Shown here one piece after another: positions 1 through 12,900 of a stretch of DNA of 64,000 bases. Source of the stretch: Gari tellinella (lineage: Eukaryota > Mollusca > Bivalvia > Cardiida > Psammobiidae); assembly GCA_922989275.2 (NCBI GenBank), contig OV277862.1, positions 63,315,832-63,379,831 of the forward strand, written 5' to 3'. Below the pieces are notes generated by a model. That model saw only the letters and a program-made list of their open reading frames with translations. It was not told the DNA's origin and did not search any database. Each line of letters opens with the position of its first letter. Position 1 is the stretch's first letter. A program made the translations under genes and the position numbers.

Positions 1-829
1 AATAATGCAGGATAATTCTAAACGATACAAACGTTCGTTATGTACCAAATGTATCACAACCTACTCATGCGTGTCTAAATCTACAGTAGAGAATGTGTTT
101 GTTCCCGTTTAACACATTCATCCCTGAAATATCAAGTCGACAATTATAGCTACAAAAAACTATTGAGTCCATTTATGAATATCTATGGTTAATTGTGAGT
201 ATAATTTGTAAATGACAAACAGTGTTGACCCGAATCATAGGGATTCATAGCCCCGTGATTTGGGTAAGCACTGGTAATATTAGACACATACCCTCATCAA
301 GGCACACTGTTTGTAAAGGAAGAGAATATTAAACGCTAAAGATTATACTTTCGGCGCCAAATTAATCGTGACTTTCCCCCCTTTACCATTATATTATCGA
401 GTATTGTCGACTGCTTCGATATTGTTGACTGCAAAAACGTTTAAATGTTAGATTTCAGGTAGCGTGGCTAATGAAATAATCATACGAGTGTCACACAGTT
501 TGGATCCTGATCAGACGCCGTGTAACCCGGCGTCTGATCAGGATTCAAACTGTTTACAAAGTCGCATTTATGCGACTTCGGCGGTGAAAGCGTTAATTGG
601 TTAAACGCAAGTAGTTGCAAATGTATTGTTATCAACGAATAAATTGCAATTTTCTTGACAGAATTGATGATTTATCACACATCCGAGGGGGGCAACTGTT
701 TGTTGGGGTGGTCTAATAACAAGAGACTTGGGTCTAAATTGACCTGAACATTTTGCCATGAATATCTAGTTTGACATAAACATGTTTATTGGGAACGACT
801 GTTGTTTTTTCTCTTATCTTATCAATTAC
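1..829. other. Intron sequence 3' of the last visible exon
   Basis: This lies downstream of the donor at 824-829 on the minus strand, so it is intronic. No coding exon was recognised. It holds a TTAA-type MITE remnant (about 370-605) with a hairpin core at about 500-551 containing CCTGATCAGACGCC and its complement. Confidence 0.6.
370..605. repeat. TTAA-type MITE remnant, core-1 hairpin
   Basis: The left end is a worn CCCCCCTTTACC. The right end reads GGCGGTGAAAGCGTTAA. The centre (500-551) is a palindrome with GGATCCTGATCAGACGCCG on the left arm and the complement on the right. It resembles the CCCCTTCACTGCC family. Confidence 0.6.
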
Positions 830-929
830 CATGAGGACTTTGGTCAGAAAGTCTATGTCAAATATGGCGGATATGTTGAACATGTCCTTCAGCTCTCTGT
901 TGACCTTCTTTTGCACGGCAAGTCCTTTC
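830..929 (-). CDS. IP3R-like exon 24 (last visible)
   Basis: The acceptor is ttacag and the donor gtaatt. The exon starts with one base that completes a Lys codon split with exon 23 and ends in phase 0. It encodes GLAVQKKVNRELKDMFNIS and then AIFDIDFLTKVLM. This helical segment follows the RIH-associated region. The clean phase join supports the weak donor chosen for exon 23. Confidence 0.85.
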
Positions 930-3900
930 CTGTAACAAATATAAACCGATATCTTACCATCTTCATCATGAACAGATTAACACTGCCTATAGTAAATTGT
1001 CATATATCCTTACCCCTTCACTTCTATGAGGCGATCAAATTTAAATAAATGTCATCTGATTTTGTGTTTCAATTTTAAATTTTAGGTTTTTTGTCATAAG
1101 GTATATTGAGAGAAGTTTCAAACAGTTTGGATCCTGATCAGACGCTGCGTTTCGCGGCGTCTGATCAGGATACAAACTGTTTGCAAATAAGTTTGGGATA
1201 AAGCAGTGAAGGAGTTAGTCATAACTGTAAAGAATGTTATCAATTAAAATATTTAGACATATAATTATTTTATAATACTTTTTATTTTATTTTCGCAAAT
1301 TTTGTATTATTATCGTACGTATTTGTGACGTGATATTGTCCTAACCATATAAGCACGTTTATTTTCATTTAAGGAATGCTGGTCTATCATTTCATGTTCA
1401 TTTTATCTATTGATAGAAATTCCTGTTAACAAACAGTCTGAACTTGGATCAGACACCGCATTACATGGCGTCTGAATTGTTTGTCAGTGTCCCAGTTTTC
1501 AAAATGTATCGTCTGCTATAACATTGTGGTCTGCAATGAGGTTTAACGCAAAAATTACCCATGACATTTCGATAAGATTGTCAAGCTGTTTGCAAATTAA
1601 GATAACCCTGAATAAATTTAATTAAACATATATAACCATGACAAAATGTGCTACATATACCTCATATCGATAAATAATATTATTTTGAGGTTGCAAACAT
1701 TGCAGACCAAAACTTGCTGTGTTTTTAAAGTTTGATAGGGGTAAAACATTTTCAATAATTGCGAGCCAAGTATTTTTATCTATATGCAACAAACACGGTA
1801 TACTCTTATCAGAATCTACAATGATTTCCGTATTGGTAGACTCCATCTGTGTTTGTTTGGAAAAGACAGGTGACCACTTTAAAGCAGGTTAAACGAAAAG
1901 CAGAACTCGCCTAAATGTGCATTCTTGTTTACTTTAAGCCGGCTTTTAGCTATACTCTGCTAGATTATAGAAACTATTTATAGTGCTTATTTCTTTTTCA
2001 TCTTTTTTTTAATTAAAGGCGTATTTAAGGAGTAATCGGTCAATAAATCTAGATGTTTTGCAGATAAGGGGAGTATTTCAAAAATATTTTTTTTATTTCT
2101 GTATTTAACATAATGGTGCTACTTATGATTAGAACCGTCTCGAATTGCGTCACTTCTCATTAGAATCGTCTCTTCGAGATGATTCTTATGAGTAGTAACA
2201 CCATAGGATTTTGTTCTAACAGGTGTGAGAAAGTGTAAATATGTGTTAAGTTTATTTCCTCTTTACTGAAGCCCTGGCTTTTGTTCGTACTTTGATTGTA
2301 GTTTCGGGTCGAATCCATCATACAGTAGTGGCACCATCACAGTCTGGCGCCCTTGTTCTGCAATCTGCTCGGCAATCTTGAACTTTGCCACAAAACTCTA
2401 GACAAATAAAAACATTGACACTAATAAAACATAAAAACAACTTCATATATATTGTAGATGGTCGTTGAAGCTGTGAAGGGCGCCATGGGACTAAATATAA
2501 ACTTTTTATGCGATTAGTTCGTGTTGTATCGTACAGTAAAGTAACACTATTACGGCTACGTCATTAAATATCTATTGTGTTAGATGCAAGGGGCTGATTT
2601 TAGTAAAGGTGAAGCAGAAAACTCATCTATATTGCTTAAAGCAGCCACTATCCTTTAACCCGAAATGAAACAATACTTTGTGAGGTTGTAATATCAATGT
2701 TATACTACAATACGTTCTATAGACGGTTATTTTATATCAGTCCGTAGACTATAACAGTCTGGGTTACATTTGTGGCACCATTTTATGCGATTTTTGGCGT
2801 TAGTACATAACATGAAACCTATTTTTGATAGCACACGGGACGCCTCTGTCAGCACAACGAATCGGATATACGGTAACATTTGACACAAATAGAGGATACA
2901 GTATAAACTCGATAATTCGAACTCGCGTTAGTTCGAACATACACATATTTCAAAGTTAAAACGTGGCTAAGCCACGTTTTAACTTTGAAATACGGGTATG
3001 TTCGACTTCAGCGAGATCGACTTATCGAAATTCAACGTATGCATTACTGATACGATCGATTTAGGCGAGTTCGAAGTATCGAGTTTCGACTATAGTTTCA
3101 TTTTTATCACCGTCTTCATACCTACAAATACAGTTAATCCCTTTACTGCCATTGGGGCAAAATTGCGACTTTGCAGATAGTATATCGCCTGATCAGGATC
3201 GAACTGTTTGACACTCGGATCTATATTTCTACTATCAAAATGCCTTACATCTGTTTTACTTTTTTGTGTTTTGTTTAACAAATCCCTTAAACCTTACACC
3301 ACCAAAGTCCAGAAAAGTCGACGTTGCAAACAGTTTGTATCCGGATAAGATGTCGCGAAATGCGGCGTCTGATAAGGGTCAAACTGTTCGACCATCGTAA
3401 CGGCATACTACCCTAAATCCAACATTGAAACGATATTGTAGACAACACTATTAAAGCAAACGACAATATGGCGGTGAAAGGATACACCCCGCACGATTTA
3501 TTTTGCACCGAAAGGGTAACAATGTGCTAAGCTTAATTATTGTCTGTTTAAATCAATAAGCATAGAGCGGATTTAAATGGTACGAACCTGGAGTCTCGAG
3601 TTTCTTTGATATGTAAGCAACAAATCCAGCACTTCCAGAACCCTGAAACCATAAACACGCACATGACAACCGAATCAATTTTAGTAAATATTAATTTCTG
3701 AAAAATAATGACAATTTATTTTAATCTTAGTTGCAAACAGTTTGGAGTCAGATCAGACGTCGAGTAACTAGGCGTCTGATTGATTCCAAACTGTTTGCAA
3801 TGGATGTATGTTGTTTGAGGGAAATAACGGAATACATGTAGTACTTCCTGTACAGCTGAGAAGAGGTTATTTTTTCCTAAAAATCAGGCTCGAAATTGTT

Positions 3901-6900
3901 TGCCGCTTAGACTAAAATATAGTTGGAATCGTCAACTGGTTTTCATTTACCGCACTTTACTGCACTTAAACGGGACAGAATAACGTCTTCTCACTAATTG
4001 ATACAGTATCTTACAGCAACTAAGGCGTCATGACAATCATATTCTATCTTGTGCAGCGCCTTTGTGCTGATGTGATTGAGATAGGGATAGTGGAATTCGA
4101 AGTCGCGAGTTTGATCTAGGTATGGCCGAAGTATATGTAGAGCAAACCAGCTACACAATAATAAATACAGTGGAGAAAATTTAATATGTTCCAAGAACGC
4201 GTTTACGTTAAAACTATTATTTCAATTGCAAACACTTTGGAGCTTGATCAGAGGCCGGATTATTTGGCGTCTGATCAGACTTCAAACTGGCCACTCAGAT
4301 TAAGAAATGGGATAGAATTGCCAACAATTTATCATTTTCTATGTTTTATTGCATTGCGTTACCACTTTGTTTGCGTTTAAAAGGGAAAGAATGACATCTC
4401 CTCTGTACTGGTACATGTAAGCGCAATGTTATTTGTTTTGAGCATGAATTGCGGACACCGACGCATATAGTGGGGAAAACGTTAGCATAAACGCAAATGA
4501 AATGAACGCAGCAGATGAGAAGATTTTTTAAATAAACGATGACTGTTTAATTTAACCCTTTACCTGATAGCATTGTTTCTAGTATTGAAGATATGTGACT
4601 ACTTAAAGCAGGTTGAAAGTAAAGCAGAATGCGCCCTAAGGCGCATTCTGCTTTACTTTCAGCCTGCTTTAAGCTATTAACTGCTAGAATAAGAAAAGTA
4701 TAAAATATGACACATATTCATTACGGTATAATTTGGAACTATTTTCTTCAGCGGATGAATAAAATGAATGTGCTAAAAGTCGCTTCTATAAGGGAAAGGG
4801 TTAATCTGTCGGCGTCTGATTAGGCTCCATGCTGTTTACGATAAACATAATTTTAATTTTTTTGTTGTTGGCTTCAACTCTTGAACCGTCATTATATTGT
4901 GAGTTTGGAGTCTGATACCTGTACTATACTTTCAAAGTTTTACGGCTTTACCCTCCATGTTGCTATAAAAAGAATGGTCGTCTGCGGTTTTGTTTTTAAG
5001 GTCAAATATTAGTTGTTTTTAATTAAGACATGATTGAATTAGTTTCAAACAGTGTTGATCCTAATTAAACGCCACATGACGCGGTCTGCTATCATGATTC
5101 AAACTGTTTGCAAATAACCATTACACTCGGAGTAAGGCAAATATGGGATTAATGCAAACTGATCGAAAATTCATCTTAGCGACTTATCAGGATACAAATT
5201 CTTTGCAACATAAACTATAGTCGCGCTGTGCGGCAGTGCTGTCAAATGTTCATATTTTAACAACGTACTGGAACTTAGCGTCCACGATGGCCTTGGACTC
5301 CTTGTTGAGTACATATCTAACATTCAGTTGATACTGTTGAACCTTCTTCTTTGACTCTTTGGAGTAATCTGTCAAATAAACAATGAAGAAAATGTTATTT
5401 GAAACGCAAATACTATGGAATAAGAAGGAGAAAATGACATTTAGTTTTACATTCTTACAATGTTAATTAATCTGAGTTACAAACAAATTGGAACCTGATC
5501 AGACGCAGGGTTATCTCAGGAACAGTCTGATCAGGGTATACACTGTTTTTAAGGTCCGACTGTCCTAATACGTAGGGTTATCATGGTACGTATTTCAACG
5601 TTAAAATGTGACTGAACTTAAGTGACTTAAGTAAGTTTGATTAATCAAAGCTCGACTATACCTTTATCTTTGTCTTTCGGGAACGGGAAATCGTGGCGAC
5701 CGTCCAGGAGGTTCAATAGCGGTGGTAGCAGGTTTTGAACATCCTCCGCATCCATATAGTAGCCGAACTTTACCAAGTGGTACAATAAGCGAACAACCTA
5801 GACACAACCAAATTGGAAATATAATGATTACAATACCCCATAGATACGAATTCTAGGATTAATGCCAAAAAGTGAACTGGTATCGCAGAAAGATCATTTT
5901 TCACAGTCATCTTGCATTGAACTGCAGTCTATTTTATCACGATATTGATTTATTTGAACATATATATCTACTAAAACGCTATAACTAGTTTATCTATTTA
6001 ACTCTGTCCCCCTTTGTTTGTTTTCAGTGTTAAAGACCGGTGATTGCTTTAGGCAGGCTAAAAGTAAAGTTATAAAATCTACCTGCTATATTTTCAGTCG
6101 ACTTTAACTATTCATTCACCTGTCAGGATGCTGAATAAAATCCCTTTAGATTTTATACACCTTTACTGCCTTACCCCGAGTACAGTCGCCATTTGCAAAC
6201 AGATCAGACGTCACATGGCGCGGCCTCTGATCAGTGTCCCAACTGCTTTGCATTTAAACATTTTTATCTCAAAATACCTAAAACTTTACTAGAAGAAATA
6301 AGAGCATACTCAAGACTCGTGAAGATAGAAAGCAGAGTGAAACTCAAGCATATAGCATATATCACCTACTTGAACTTTCAGCGCCGTACTTCATTCTCAG
6401 TGTTGTTATATTGTCTGGTCCTTTGGAATCATTGATTTCAGCGCATTTACAGTTGAAAGTTGAATTCCGCTTAAGCTGGTGCTAGGGGGCGTGAACACTG
6501 TTGCATATTTCAGTATTGCTCATGAACAGACTCAATTAAACCGAGTCTGCAATTTTCAGTATTAAATTTTGCTTTGTTTTCTGTGCTTTCAAAGGATCTC
6601 CCCTTATTCAGATTTACTGTAATATATTGTAAAAAGCGATCCTAAATAGTCCAAAGTGAACTAGACTCAGCTGTAAACAGTATTTAACGATTTGGATATT
6701 CAGAATTCAGGGGGTAATACACCATTAACTTTTAATAAGCATGCAAGAAAAAAACACAAATCATTGCCTCATATGATAATTTGACATCACGCACCTGTTC
6801 TATCAGCATGTTATGGCCGATATCTGAAGCGAACATGCACGTGTTCTCTTGTAGAAACTCTGCAATCCAATCTCTCAGAACAGGAAATATCGCCACCAGC

Positions 6901-9900
6901 TCTTTCACTATCTACAATGTTCCAACAAAGAATGCATTTGGTCGATATGTGCTCATCCAATGAGACAATTGCAATTTCATAGATGACAATAAAATAACAG
7001 TCGAACTTCGGTAACTCGAAACCATTTTTTAAACTTATATGAGTGTCATAAGTTTAATTGTGACAACTCCAGATCGCTTAGATCGACCATGCCTGTATTT
7101 CAAAGTTAAAGCGTTGCTTAATCAAGTTTTAACTTTGGAGTATGGGTTAGTTTAACTTAAAGAACTTCCAGAAATTGAGGTAGTAGTTGTTATTTTGAAG
7201 AAAAAATGATTCAACGGTGTTTAATTAAAATAATCAGTTCTGCTTTTAATGTTTCACTAGCGGTATATAGAAGTTGTGTTAAAGCGTTGTTTATTTCTAT
7301 ATAACTGAACACTATGTACATGGCATAAGAAACATTACAGATGTAAACGAGAAAATGCAATGTGTGTAGTCTAATCCTTGCCATCATTGATTGTCATTCA
7401 ATGAAGGTCACAATTTCGCAAAAATACTAATTGCATAACACCGTTTTCAAGTCTACAGGTGAATTAGACGTTTAAAAAAGAGAGTTATTTTCATTACTTG
7501 GCATTCTGTCTTGAACAGTCTTTGCTTTAACCCTCTACTCCATAGCCTGTTTCTAGTATTGAAGACAGGTGAGCACTGAAAGCAGGTGGAGAGTTAAGCA
7601 GAATGAACGTTAATGTATTCTGCTATACTTTCAACCTGTTTTAAGCCACTGTCTGTTAGGACATAGACGATATTTTTTATGGTATTTCTTATGGTACATG
7701 TTCATGACCGTATAAATTTGACTTTCAGTGGAGGAATAAACTGAATGCGTTTAAAGACGCTTCTATAGGGGAAAGGGTTAAGTATTTATGAGCGTAACTG
7801 TTGTTTTATATAATTTCAAAGCCATACCATCAAGCTCTTAAAACAATTACGGTACATCTAAATATACGTGTTTATTACAATACTATATTGCTCCATAACT
7901 ATTAACTATTGATCACTGATCTGGGTCTTCACTTGATCTGGGTCTTCACTGTTCGATAACGAAATTTATTAAACACATACAAAGTCTCCCTGGCTTTTCT
8001 CCTCATCCTTGGAGCCCACGTAGTCATAGACAAAGCAAATGTTAGGATGTGCTAACACAGAATAGTTGTTACCGATATCCACAAACAAACCTGAAACAAA
8101 ACAACGCATTTAATGACGAGCAATAGGAACTTTCTGCTTTACCTTTTTTTGCATTAAGTGACAAATCAATTTCAGAAATATCTATGTTACTTCAATAAGT
8201 GGTCTCATAATGAAAGAATGACTTTTGACCCATCGATATTTATCACAGACGTCAAACTTACTGGTGGTGATGTCACAGTACTTGGCCCTGATGGCGTCAG
8301 GCAGGATACTTGACCGCAGGGCAAGGAACGTCTCCTCCCACGTCAGGTACCGCAACTCCTTTGTGATGATGTTGATGGCAAAGTCATTCCTCCCCTGGTA
8401 TAAATAGTGTATGCGTGTGACAGCTTAATTCATGATAAAAGAAATACAAAACTCTCATAATGTTTTCAGCATTAAGAATATTATGTTTAGTTTGAGCTCG
8501 CAGTGACAATGGTTAAGGTTGCTATATTGTCTGTATACTTTCAAAGCTCGTACTTAATTTTGTAAAGACTTGTAACCATCTTTATCAACCTCCATATACA
8601 AAAATACATAGTGACTTGTAAACATTTTGTTAATTTCAATTAAGTGTCACATTATGGAGAATGTATAATAAGTAGTTATTTGTCTCGTTTGAATCCCAGC
8701 TGCTTGATATGCCGATTATATTTCTTAAAATAAATAGTAATACTTACCTTGCATAAAGCTATATACAAGTCAAGTTGATGAAGCAAGAATTCGTGCTTGT
8801 CTTTGTCGTATGAAACATGTGTGTCCTGAAAGAAACATCGGTTAAAATAAAAAAAATGTTGTTTTTTTTTCTGTTTCAACCCTGTCACTGACAAATCAGG
8901 TTTGGCTGACATTAACCCTCTTCGTGCCGAATTTTCGTTTGCTTTTAAACCTTTCGCTTGCGAAAAAAGTAACATAAGTTTTAAACAAATTTTAAGCTGA
9001 AGAAAAATTGAATGTGAGTGACAAACTGTTTGGATCAAGATCACACGCTTCCTTAAGCGGCGTCTGATCTGGATCCAAACTATTTGCAAAGTTTAGCCAA
9101 GTCGCGCCTAGCACGATAAGGGTTAAAAATTGCCAACAGTTTGGAGAGACGTATATCAAGGATTTGAACTCTTTCACAAGAATATTGATGATCCTACAGT
9201 CGAAATTTCTACAATAAAATTGACAAATTTTACTGAAAGCTCATATTATATGTGAGCAAGTGTATATACTCTGTATGATCAACGGTTAATTTTCTTTTAT
9301 CAGAAAATGTAGGGCATAAGATGTGTAATTAAGCCATCGTTTGGATAAAAATTATCTGTAACATAAACAGCTATACACCCTTAAAACAAAATGTATTAAT
9401 TGGTAGAGTGTCGATATTTCGAATTGACTTAAGTCAAATTCACCCATATTTCTTCAATTGCATTTTGTTTACTAGTGCTCCGTAATATATCCATATTAAA
9501 AAGTTAAAACGCTGTTTAAGACTTAAGCGATATCGAATAATAAAAGTTCGGCTGTAGTTGTAGTTCTTGCTAACATTATTTCCTGGCAAGTGTAGTAGTG
9601 TTCCGCTCTTAGGAACATTGATATGTGGACTCTTAAACTTAGTTGAGTGTAAAACTCAAAGTTCATATAGAAAAAACTGGTTTACTTCTATCTTGTTACC
9701 ATAGCCTGTGTTAGTTTTCAAAACATCATTATCCTTAAGTGGCTTCTTCAAGCAGAAGTGAGGCGTATTCTACTTTACTTTCAGCTTGCTCAAAGCTACA
9801 CTTGGCTAGGATATGCTGCGTATTCATAACTGTATACATTAGAACTATTTTTCTCTTTTAACGGATAGGTCAACTAAAGGCGCTAAAACTGCGTTTTTAT

Positions 9901-12900
9901 AGAGTTATAATGTTATATGAGAAAATATATTAGTATAAAACAAATAAAAATGCTTACATCTACAAACTCGTGCAGTGCATGCCATCCTTTGCCGTTGTCT
10001 GTTGAGATGTAGAGGATGTTGGGCTGTCTGTTGATGTCCTGACCTCGAGCTGTTAGATAGATTCCTTTCTGTAATGTAGATATAATATCTTTATTATTAT
10101 ACAGACAATATTTGTAGGTTTTGTCGCAGACGAACAACCAATACACACAATAATATGCATGCAAACATCGTGTATTCATAATACGAGAACTACATAGTAA
10201 TATATTAACAAAGACATTTCACCGACTGTTAACGAATATTTATGCTTTTTGAAAGGAGTATAAACCCTGATTTGACAATTCCTAAAAGGGATGTATGATC
10301 AAGATGTGCCCTGTTTTCTTATAGTATCTGTGTGACATGAGTCTGTAATTTTTCTTTGGTAATTTTACCCTTATTTTATTGGGCAATATTATAGCTGAAA
10401 CTGTTCATTGTGGGCTGTTTTTTATATACAAACATAAGTATTTAGCAGGATAATGGTTAATATGCATATCTAAATGGCATAGTCGACTGAACAGATATTG
10501 AAAATATACTAAGCAAAGTGCTGATATAGACTTTGAAACAGACTGAAATACGTGTACAGTGAAACATCTCTATGGCGACTACTAAATGGTATAAATTGAT
10601 TTCGTAAAATACAAGTGACAGCTAAAGACATAGTGAACGTAAAACAGATAGCTCCAAACGAAGCTTTCCTTTTTACGTTCACCTTGCTTTAAGCATTTAC
10701 CTGCCTTAAATACCTGATAATCAATACTTTTTAGTTGTCGTCATACAATGTAGAGAGATTATACAGTAATATATTCTATATTAATAGTTCTAACGCTTAT
10801 TTATGCCTTTATGTTTCAGCGGATTTTTCAAGATACATGTATTCGTTGGTTGAGTGCATACTAAATGACAGAAATACTGTATACATAATGCTTTATTTTC
10901 CCGTACAGTCAGAACTTTTATTCCGAAGGAATTACGGAAACTCAAAAAAAAAGGACTAACTTTGATTTCAGAAACGACTTCTACGAAACTTCAATGTTCA
11001 GATACAGTGGCAACCTGTCAGGGGATATAGAGGAGATTAACTGTTATTTATCATTACATTTTATATTTGATTGGGCAATCATCATTAAAGTTAAAACAAC
11101 ACATCAATAGCAAATAATACTATATACTTGTTCACTCTGCATCCAACTCTCCACGATATAGGTCTGATTGTTTGGTATGGCAACGTCGTCACAAACACAC
11201 AACACGTGAAGCAGATCTAGAAAGCGATAGTTCTGTGAAATATAAACACAATACGATATGACAATGTTCAACTTTAAACCTTTAACTAACCTTTCAAGTC
11301 TAACAAATATTTTATTCAAAATGAACCAATTCAAAAGAAAACGAATTATCAGCTTTGAATATGGCTATTAACAATTTACTGTTTAATTAAAGCCAACGCT
11401 CTTACACGAGACTTCTGTTTTAATTTGTACTGCTTTATTTAGGAGTCACATTGCTGCAGTTCATCTTAGTTAAAGTTAAATTAACCTTAAAGTATTTGTA
11501 TCGTTTATTTAACTTGTACATGACTGAATATGTATATTATCTATAACATTTGTCTGTATTACTTAAAAGTGAATAAATTTAATAAACATATAAAATGTAT
11601 ATAACATTACTATAATAAAACAAAGATCTGGATAAATATTTATTCAACACTTACGTGCGTTGTAGTAAGTAATCGTACAAACTCATCAATCTGCTGGTGT
11701 GATATTCTGTCCACAATTTTCCGCTTATCTCTGATCAGTTCCACTATCATCTGAGCAACGTTCAACCCTATGCCACCCTAAAACAAATTATACCATAACA
11801 ATCTAACAATTTGAACATCATGTATAGCTTCTGTAATTATCCTTAAGTTTAAACTGATTGCTTTTTTCACACAGAAGTATGTCCAAAAGGTGCAAACTAA
11901 GTGGCGAACAGTGTAGATAATGATCAGACTGCTTCTGGTGGAGCAATCTGATCATTATCTACACTGACTGCTCATGTCATCTCCAATACTTAGGGTAATT
12001 ACAATTAAATACATATCTATAAATATTTTACAACAAATAGTACAGACTGCAAAACTAACATGATGAAAACAAAAACATTGTAGCGCATTCATTGAAATAT
12101 CTGTGAGACCTGTTTATAAAATCCACTAAAAATGCTCGACATGGATGGATGGATGAGTTAGGTTTTACGGTATTGTGACTCAATTATGTCGGCGATATGC
12201 TTGTTATGACTGAATACAATTTGACCCAATTATGAATAGGTATTTTAATGAATTCTACCATTGCGTTCCAACATCTTCATTTATAATGGTGGGATAAAGA
12301 CACTACACCAGTTATAACGGTTCCTTTTCCAATAACAAACAGTATTGCTCCTGATGAAATTCTACAATGTGCGTCGTCTCATACGGATTAAAACTATGTA
12401 CAGTGGAGAAAACGTTATTCTTTCCCAATAAACGCGTTTACGCTAAAACTATTATTTTCACTGCAAACAGTTTGGAGCCAGATCAGACGCCGGGTAACCC
12501 GGCGTCTGATCAGGCTCCAAACTGTTTACCACCAAGATAAAGATGAATTATCAGAATTGTCAAAAAGTTGTACTTTTCTACGTTTTAATGTTTTGCGTTT
12601 GCGTACGTTTGGGTTTAAACGGGAAAGAATAACAGATTCTCCACTGTATATGAGCGTTAGGAATAATGAGCTCAATCATAGATTTACAGATCACACAATT
12701 ATACGGTGGAGAAGATGCTTTTCTTTCCCAATAAACGCGTTCAAGCTAAAACCATTATTTCCATTGCAAACAGTTTTGAACCAGATCTGACGACGGGTAA
12801 AACCGCGTCTGATCAGTCCCCAAACTGTTTGCCACTCAGATCAAAATGAAAAGGCAGTATTGTCGACAAGTTGTCATTTTCTACATTTATTTTTCAATAC